A program made the translations under genes and the position numbers. Positions 13,363-17,896 of a DNA stretch of 17,896 bases are shown piece after piece. The notes beneath the pieces were generated by a model, which was not told the origin of the DNA, did no database searches, and saw nothing but the letters and a program-made list of their open reading frames with translations. Position 1 is the stretch's first letter; each line of letters begins with the position of its first letter. The stretch covers positions 1 through 17,896 of the forward strand of contig JAEYAU010000244.1 in assembly GCA_023404705.1 (NCBI GenBank), given 5' to 3'. The stretch is from Pseudomonadota bacterium. Lineage in GTDB: Bacteria; Pseudomonadota; Alphaproteobacteria; Rhizobiales; Xanthobacteraceae.

Positions 13363-14397
13363 TCACGGCTCTTTGGGGACGGGCGCGTCCGCGCGGCGGC
13401 GCAGCAAATCGCCCGCGATGTCGGTGAAGGCGGGGCGGGGCAGGGCCGTGAAGGGAAGGGGGCGGGCGACCTCGATGGCCGCAAGACCGAGACGGGCCGT
13501 GAGCAGGCCGTTGAGCACGCCTTCGCCGAGGCGGGCCGAGAGCTTCGCGGCGACGCCATGGCCGAGCACCTGCTGGATGATGCCGTCGCCGACCGCAATG
13601 CCGCCCGTCACCGCCAGGTGCGTGACGATCAGCCGGACGAGGCGCAGGAGGCCGAGCAGGCCGGGGCGGCCGCCATAGAGCGCGGCGAGGCGCCGGATCA
13701 TGCCGAGCGCGGCGATCAGCACGAAGGCCATGTCGAAGGCCGCGCGGGGGCTGACGGCGGTGACGACGGAAACGCGCTTGGCGGCGCTCGCGACCAGCCG
13801 GCTGGCCTCGCGGTCGAGCGGCGCCATCAGCTCGCGTTCGGCGAGGCGCACGAGGTCGGCGCCGTCGATGATCGTGGCGAGATGCGCCTGCAGGCTGGCG
13901 CGATGGCGCGCGAGATGCGGCACCGGCGCGAACAGCGCGAGCAGTTCGTCGACGAGCGTGCGTCCGGCGACGCGATCGTCGGAGATCAAAATCTCGACGG
14001 CGCGGACGCGCAGCTTCTCGATGGTGCGCAGGCGGAAGAGGCCGAGCAGCTCGCGCGTGAGCAGCGCAAGCAGTGCGAGCCCCGCGAGGCCGGCGAGAAC
14101 GAGCCCGGCGGTGCCCAGCCAGGCCGCGCGCGCGTAGAGCTCCTCGATCAGCGTCGTGAGCGCGAGTCCGAGGGCGAGCGAGACGAGGCCGCCGAAGGCC
14201 GCCCAGAACAGGCTGCCCCAGGCCCAGCGCTTGCGCCGCGGCGTCAGGCCGGGATCGACCGGCACCGGCAGATCGATCGGCTCGGGTTCGGGCGTGATGT
14301 GGATTTCGCCGCGACGATGCTCGTGCTCGGCTTCGCCGACGACGACGCGCGGGTCGTCGAGGCGAAAGGCGGTGGGGCGGCGCGGTTGTCGGCTCAT
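13363..14397 (-). CDS. ycjF: YcjF-family (UPF0283/TIGR01620) inner-membrane protein
   Basis: A 344-aa protein with a charged N terminus (1-56), two adjacent membrane helices (about 62-83 and 94-115), then a long helical region with a further hydrophobic stretch near 217-240, which is the YcjF layout. Its start overlaps the ycjX stop by four bases (ATGA), so the two are translationally coupled. The ycjX-ycjF pair is widely conserved and stress-linked in E. coli; the molecular role is unknown. Length is normal for the family. Confidence 0.92.
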   Translation of the reverse strand: MSRQPRRPTAFRLDDPRVVVGEAEHEHRRGEIHITPEPEPIDLPVPVDPGLTPRRKRWAWGSLFWAAFGGLVSLALGLALTTLIEELYARAAWLGTAGLVLAGLAGLALLALLTRELLGLFRLRTIEKLRVRAVEILISDDRVAGRTLVDELLALFAPVPHLARHRASLQAHLATIIDGADLVRLAERELMAPLDREASRLVASAAKRVSVVTAVSPRAAFDMAFVLIAALGMIRRLAALYGGRPGLLGLLRLVRLIVTHLAVTGGIAVGDGIIQQVLGHGVAAKLSARLGEGVLNGLLTARLGLAAIEVARPLPFTALPRPAFTDIAGDLLRRRADAPVPKEP

Positions 14398-15863
14398 GCG
14401 AGACGATCCCCGATGAGGAACTGCAGCGCACGGTCGAGGCGGATCTGCGGCAGGACCGGCGCGCCGTCGCGGTTCTTCTCGGCATTGGGCGGCCGGAAGC
14501 GCAGGAAGCGGAAGTCGGCTTCGTCGACCGCGCTCGTGCTGGTGCCGCGGAACGCGCCGTCGCGCGTGAAGACGACGTCCGGATCTTCCGGCAGGTCGCC
14601 TGGAAAGGCCGCGACCTCGGCAAGTCCGTCGAACGTCTCGTCGCCGACAGTCTCGCCTGCGATCGGCGTGCCGATGATCGCGGGCAGCTTCTCGCGTCCG
14701 CGCTCGACCAGCGCCTCGCGCGTTGCGCGCACGGCGGCGAGCGCGACCACGTCGACCTGCGCGCCCGCGAACTCGGCGCGCTTGATCGCCTCCGCGGTCA
14801 TGCGCTGGAGGATGCGCTCGAGCCGGTCGTGGCTGGTGTGGTGCAAGTGATCCGCTTTGGTGGCCGCGAACAGGATGCGGTCGATGCGCGGACGGAACAG
14901 CGCGCTCGTCCAGGTGGCGCGGCCGCTGCGGAAGCAGGCCAGGATCGCGGCCAGCGCGCGCTCGAGATCGGCGATCGCCTCCGGCCCGGCGTTGAATGCG
15001 GCAAGCGCATCGATCAGCACGATCTGCCGGTCGAGCCGGGCGAAGTGATCGCGGAAGAAGGGGCGCACGACCACGTTCTTATAGGCCTCGTAACGCCGCT
15101 CCATCATGGCCCAGAGCGAACCCGCCGGTGGCGGCGTCTCGCCGGGCGCTTCCAGCGGCGCAAAGGTGAGCGCCGGGGAGCCCGCGAGATCGCCCGGCAT
15201 GAGGAAGCGCCCGGGCGGCAACAGGCTCATGGCGAAGCGTTCGTTGCGGCAAGCGCGCAGATAGTCGGTGAAGAGCCGCGCCGCAATCACGGCCTGCGGC
15301 TCTTCCTCCGGGCCCTCGGCGCGCAGCGTCGCGAGATGCGAATGCCATTCCGCGGCCAGCTCACGGCGCGGCCCGGTGCGCGAGAGCGTCAGCGTGGTCG
15401 CGGCCCATTCGGCATAGCTCGTGCGCAGGAGCGGCAGGTCGAGCAGCCATTCGCCCGGATAGTCCACGATGTCGAGGATGAGCGTGCGGTCGGATCCACG
15501 CGCAGTCTGATAGTCGATGGCGAGGCGCAGCTCGCTGATCTGGCGCGTGGACTCGGGCCAGCGGCGCTCGTCGACCAGCGCATGCATGTGCGTCTCGTAG
15601 TCGAAGCGCGGCACCGCGTCGTCGGGCTGCGGCTCGAGCCGCGCGCGGGCGATGCGCCCGCTCGCGAGCGCATCGAATACGGGAAGGCGGCCGCCATGCA
15701 GCAGCTGGTGCACGAGCGCCGTGATGAAGACGGTCTTGCCCGCGCCCGAGAGACCCGTGACGCCGAGGCGCACGCTCGGCTGCACGAGGCCGGAGCCGTA
15801 CTCGACCAGGGCCTGCGCGGCGCTGCGCACTTCGTCGGCGATGTCGCGGAAGCTGGGCGGCAT
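14394..15863 (-). CDS. ycjX: YcjX-family P-loop GTPase-like protein (DUF463)
   Basis: A 489-aa cytoplasmic nucleotide-binding protein. The Walker A/G1 motif is G37-L-S-G-A-G-K43-T44; the D-Y-P-G-E-W motif (about 134-139) corresponds to switch II; T-K-A-D (about 338-341) is the base-specificity motif. Length fits the family. It is coupled to ycjF downstream. The ATG at 15863 has no recognisable ribosome site; instead a TATATAA (15877-15871) lies so close that transcription could begin at or next to the start codon, giving a leaderless mRNA. Upstream sits the palindromic repeat at 15901-15949 and sixA. Confidence 0.94.
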   Translation of the reverse strand: MPPSFRDIADEVRSAAQALVEYGSGLVQPSVRLGVTGLSGAGKTVFITALVHQLLHGGRLPVFDALASGRIARARLEPQPDDAVPRFDYETHMHALVDERRWPESTRQISELRLAIDYQTARGSDRTLILDIVDYPGEWLLDLPLLRTSYAEWAATTLTLSRTGPRRELAAEWHSHLATLRAEGPEEEPQAVIAARLFTDYLRACRNERFAMSLLPPGRFLMPGDLAGSPALTFAPLEAPGETPPPAGSLWAMMERRYEAYKNVVVRPFFRDHFARLDRQIVLIDALAAFNAGPEAIADLERALAAILACFRSGRATWTSALFRPRIDRILFAATKADHLHHTSHDRLERILQRMTAEAIKRAEFAGAQVDVVALAAVRATREALVERGREKLPAIIGTPIAGETVGDETFDGLAEVAAFPGDLPEDPDVVFTRDGAFRGTSTSAVDEADFRFLRFRPPNAEKNRDGAPVLPQIRLDRALQFLIGDRLA

Positions 15864-15870
15864 GATGTGG

Positions 15871-15877
15871 TTATATA
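15871..15877 (-). promoter_or_regulatory. Possible -10 element of ycjX, implying a leaderless transcript
   Basis: TATATAA on the minus strand lies 7 bases before the ycjX ATG. It stands out in this GC-rich DNA, but no good -35 is found 16-18 bases upstream. Confidence 0.3.
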
Positions 15878-15900
15878 GGAAGGCGGAAGCTATTTATCTG

Positions 15901-15949
15901 GCGCATGTTCTTGTCGGCGAACCGGTACCCACTTCGCCGGAACATGCGC
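15901..15949. repeat. 49-bp palindromic intergenic repeat of the Bradyrhizobium/Rhodopseudomonas type
   Basis: Perfect 10-bp arms (15901-15910 and 15940-15949) with a further inner stem around a C-C-G-G-T loop. The layout (GCGCATG ... CCGGT ... CATGCGC) matches a short palindromic repeat scattered between genes in Bradyrhizobium, Rhodopseudomonas and relatives. It shares its last base with the sixA stop codon (15949-15951) and lies 37 bases before ycjX. As RNA it would protect the sixA 3' end or end transcription in part. Confidence 0.85.
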
Positions 15950-16485
15950 TAGTCCGCAGCGCGCTCGATCGCCCGCGGAACCACGAAGCGGTCGAGGCGG
16001 CCCGCCTTGGGGTGCAGCTTGCGCCAGTCGTCGAGCGGGAAGTCGATGACGGCGAGGCCGGCGGTCGGGAACTTCTCCAGGAGCCGCTGCCGCATCTCGA
16101 CGTCGCCGGTGCCAATCAAGAGCTCGGCGAGCTCGGCAATGCCGGGGTTGTGGCCGACCAGCATCAGGGCGTGGACATCGGCCGGGGTTTCCTTGATCAC
16201 GTCCAGCAGCGTCTTGCCCTCGACTTCATAGAGCCGATCGTCGTAGACGGTCTCGGGCGCCTTGGCGAAGGCGGGCAGCAGCAGGTCCACGGTCTGCCGC
16301 ACGCGGGTCGCCGTGGAGGCCAGGATGAGGTCGGGACGGAGCGCATGACGCGTCATATAGGAGCCGATTTTCGGGGCGGATTCGCGGCCGCGCTCGGCGA
16401 GCACACGGTCACGATCGTGCGCGCCCGGCGTGCTCCAGTCGGACTTGGCGTGTCGCAGCAGCATCAGGCGTCGCATGGGCACCAT
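15949..16485 (-). CDS. sixA: SixA-type phosphohistidine phosphatase
   Basis: A 178-aa cytoplasmic histidine-phosphatase-superfamily protein that removes phosphate from phosphohistidine in HPt or PTS-type proteins. The catalytic L-L-R11-H12-A-K-S is at the N terminus, the second Arg in S-T-A-T-R-V-R (about 57-63), and the second His in V-G-H112-N-P-G. The start is either 16485 or the ATG at 16476 (four codons in); neither has a good ribosome site, and many homologues begin at the second. The target is unknown; no HPt or PTS gene is in the window. It is followed by ycjX-ycjF on the same strand, a common alphaproteobacterial order. Confidence 0.9.
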   Translation of the reverse strand: MVPMRRLMLLRHAKSDWSTPGAHDRDRVLAERGRESAPKIGSYMTRHALRPDLILASTATRVRQTVDLLLPAFAKAPETVYDDRLYEVEGKTLLDVIKETPADVHALMLVGHNPGIAELAELLIGTGDVEMRQRLLEKFPTAGLAVIDFPLDDWRKLHPKAGRLDRFVVPRAIERAAD

Positions 16486-16576
16486 CGCGGGGATCGATTC
16501 CGGGCTGGGCGGAGTCTAGCATGCCGCGCCGGGATGCTTATGACGGTCATGTGGCCGCACGGGTTGACCTAAAGCA

Positions 16577-17896
16577 ATGACGAATTCCCATCCGTTCGGC
16601 GCGACCTGGTATGCCGCGACGATGATCGAGGCACCCGAGCGTCCGCCGCTCGTCCACGATCTCGACGTGGACGTCTGCGTGATCGGCGCCGGGCTCGCGG
16701 GCCTGACGGTCGCGCGCGAGGTGGCGCGGCGTGGCTGGTCGGTCGCCGTGCTGGAGAGCCGGCGTGTCGCCTGGAACGCCTCGGGCCGCAATGCCGGTGT
16801 GGTCGCGCCCGGCTTCGCGGAGCGGCTCGACACGATCATCGACCGCGTCGGATTGCAACGCGCCAAGGAGCTGTGGGCGCTCTCGCAGCAGGGCGTGGAA
16901 TATGTGCGTGCCGCAAGCGAGAGCATGACGGGTCTCGCGCCGCAGAGCGGCAAGCTCTCGGTGCGGCGGACGGACGGCGAGGATGAGATCATCCGCCTCG
17001 TCGCCATGCTGCATGTGGATTTCGGCGAGCATGCCGAGGTGTGGCCGACCGAGCAGGTGCGCGAGGTGCTGCGCACGCCGCGCTACTATCAGGCCGTGCA
17101 GTATCCCAACGCGTTCAGCATCCATCCGCTCAACTATGCGCTCGGGCTCGCGGCGCAAGCCGAGGCCGCGGGCGCGCGCATCTTCGAGGCGACGCCGGCG
17201 CTGCAGCTCGACCCCGAGGGCGTGCGCAAGCGCATCGACACGGTCCACGGGCGCGTGCGCGCCGCCCATGTGGTGCTCGCCGGCAATGTGCATCTCGGCG
17301 GTCTCGCGCCGTGGGTGGCCGACACCGTGCTGCCCCTGACGAGCCATATGGGCGTGACGCAGCCGCTCGGCGACGCGCTGGGCGAGGCGGTCCGCTACCA
17401 GGGCGCGGTGGCCGACACGCGGCGCACGGGCAACTACTATCGCGTGCTGTCCGACGGCCGGCTGTTGTGGGGCATGGGCCTGAGCGCGCGCAGCGAGGCG
17501 CCGCGGCGGCTCAAGCAGATCCTTCGGCGCGACATCCTGCGCGTCTTTCCGCAGCTGCGTGAGGTCGAGATCGAGCACGCCTGGACGGGCACGCTCGGTT
17601 ATGCGGTGCACCGCATGCCGCAAGTCGGCGAGCTCTCGCCGGGCTACTGGCTCGCGAGCGCGTTCGGCGGCCACGGGCTCAACACCTCCGCGATGGCGGG
17701 CCAGTTGATCGCCGGCGCGATTCTCGACGGCGACGATCGTTGGCGGCTGTTCGCGCCTTACGAGCTGGTCTGGGCCGGCGGCAAAGCCGGCCGCGCGGTC
17801 GCGCAAGCCGTCACCTGGGGTACGAAGGCCCGCGAGGCCGTGCAGGAGCGGCTGTCGCATCGGCGCGAGGCCGCGCGCCAGCGCGCGGACGAGCAG
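16577..17896 (+). CDS. FAD-dependent oxidoreductase (DAO family), cut by the window end
   Basis: 440 codons read without a stop to the window edge, so the gene is partial at its 3' end. The Rossmann FAD motif G-A-G-L-A-G-L-T lies near residues 37-44, preceded by D-V-D-V-C-V-I, and the typical S-G-R-N-A-G-V-V of the DAO fold follows near 69-76. A late G-x-x-Y ... F-G-G-H-G-L-N-T-S (about 365-373) closes the FAD site. The pattern fits the PuuB/glycine-oxidase-like group (COG0665), which oxidises amines or amino acids. ATG at 16577 follows a weak site. The 91-base gap to sixA (16486-16576) is divergent and shows no clear promoter. Confidence 0.88.
   Translation, partial: MTNSHPFGATWYAATMIEAPERPPLVHDLDVDVCVIGAGLAGLTVAREVARRGWSVAVLESRRVAWNASGRNAGVVAPGFAERLDTIIDRVGLQRAKELWALSQQGVEYVRAASESMTGLAPQSGKLSVRRTDGEDEIIRLVAMLHVDFGEHAEVWPTEQVREVLRTPRYYQAVQYPNAFSIHPLNYALGLAAQAEAAGARIFEATPALQLDPEGVRKRIDTVHGRVRAAHVVLAGNVHLGGLAPWVADTVLPLTSHMGVTQPLGDALGEAVRYQGAVADTRRTGNYYRVLSDGRLLWGMGLSARSEAPRRLKQILRRDILRVFPQLREVEIEHAWTGTLGYAVHRMPQVGELSPGYWLASAFGGHGLNTSAMAGQLIAGAILDGDDRWRLFAPYELVWAGGKAGRAVAQAVTWGTKAREAVQERLSHRREAARQRADEQ

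Noticed and set aside
13099..14850. 583-aa plus-strand frame
   Set aside because: It is antisense to usp, ycjF and ycjX, all of which have clear family motifs.
15939..15963. Possible sixth stress box inside and after the palindromic repeat
   Set aside because: GGAAC is followed after 16 bases by CGCG rather than CGTT, and it points away from any gene start on that strand.
16547..17860. 437-aa minus-strand frame
   Set aside because: It is antisense to the FAD oxidoreductase, whose sense frame carries the FAD-binding motifs and stays open to the window edge.
1..17896. CRISPR array, insertion sequence, prophage, tRNA or rRNA
   Set aside because: No direct-repeat array, transposase, integrase, phage gene, cloverleaf or rRNA-like stretch was seen on either strand.

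Overview
The window is GC-rich, densely coded DNA from an alphaproteobacterium, most likely a Hyphomicrobiales (Rhizobiales) member near the Bradyrhizobium/Rhodopseudomonas/Xanthobacteraceae lineages. The evidence is the product types (a thioredoxin-reductase-like ferredoxin-NADP reductase, the sixA-ycjX-ycjF cluster, DUF892 proteins), a palindromic intergenic element of the kind common in those genomes, and repeated promoter boxes matching the alphaproteobacterial general-stress sigma factor EcfG. It looks like ordinary chromosome; I see no phage, insertion sequence, CRISPR array, tRNA or rRNA.

Left part (1-3900): on the minus strand an AraC/GyrI-like regulator and an acyl-CoA thioesterase form one unit, followed by a DUF892 ferritin-like protein with its own stress box. 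Divergently on the plus strand come ferredoxin-NADP reductase and a small secreted cytochrome c, the latter with a stress box. A 130-bp inverted-repeat element separates the cytochrome c gene from a convergent secreted SGNH hydrolase.

Middle (3900-10530): the SGNH hydrolase (minus) diverges from a CoxE-like VWA protein and a six-helix membrane protein (plus). A minus-strand run of patatin-like lipase, LysE-type exporter and DUF1304 membrane protein follows.

Right-middle (10530-13310): this stretch is stress-flavoured. It holds a second DUF892 gene with a stress box, facing another stress box on the opposite strand, then a strong hairpin terminator, a 57-aa hydrophilic protein overlapping a ribbon-helix-helix-like protein gene, a secreted small protein with a stress box, a two-helix membrane protein and a UspF-like universal stress protein. 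The start of the last lies inside a nested hairpin.

Right end (13360-17896): the minus-strand cluster sixA - ycjX - ycjF leads towards the usp gene, with a palindromic repeat touching the sixA stop codon. A divergent FAD-dependent oxidoreductase runs off the window edge.

The strongest unexpected signal is five exact copies of GGAAC-N16/17-CGTT in 17.9 kb, all intergenic, four of them close upstream of a gene in the right orientation. About 0.27 are expected by chance under equal base frequencies. This suggests a local cluster of general-stress (PhyR-NepR-EcfG) target genes, including two DUF892 paralogues, a cytochrome c and an uncharacterised secreted peptide. I found no clear evidence of a wholly new defence or mobile system.
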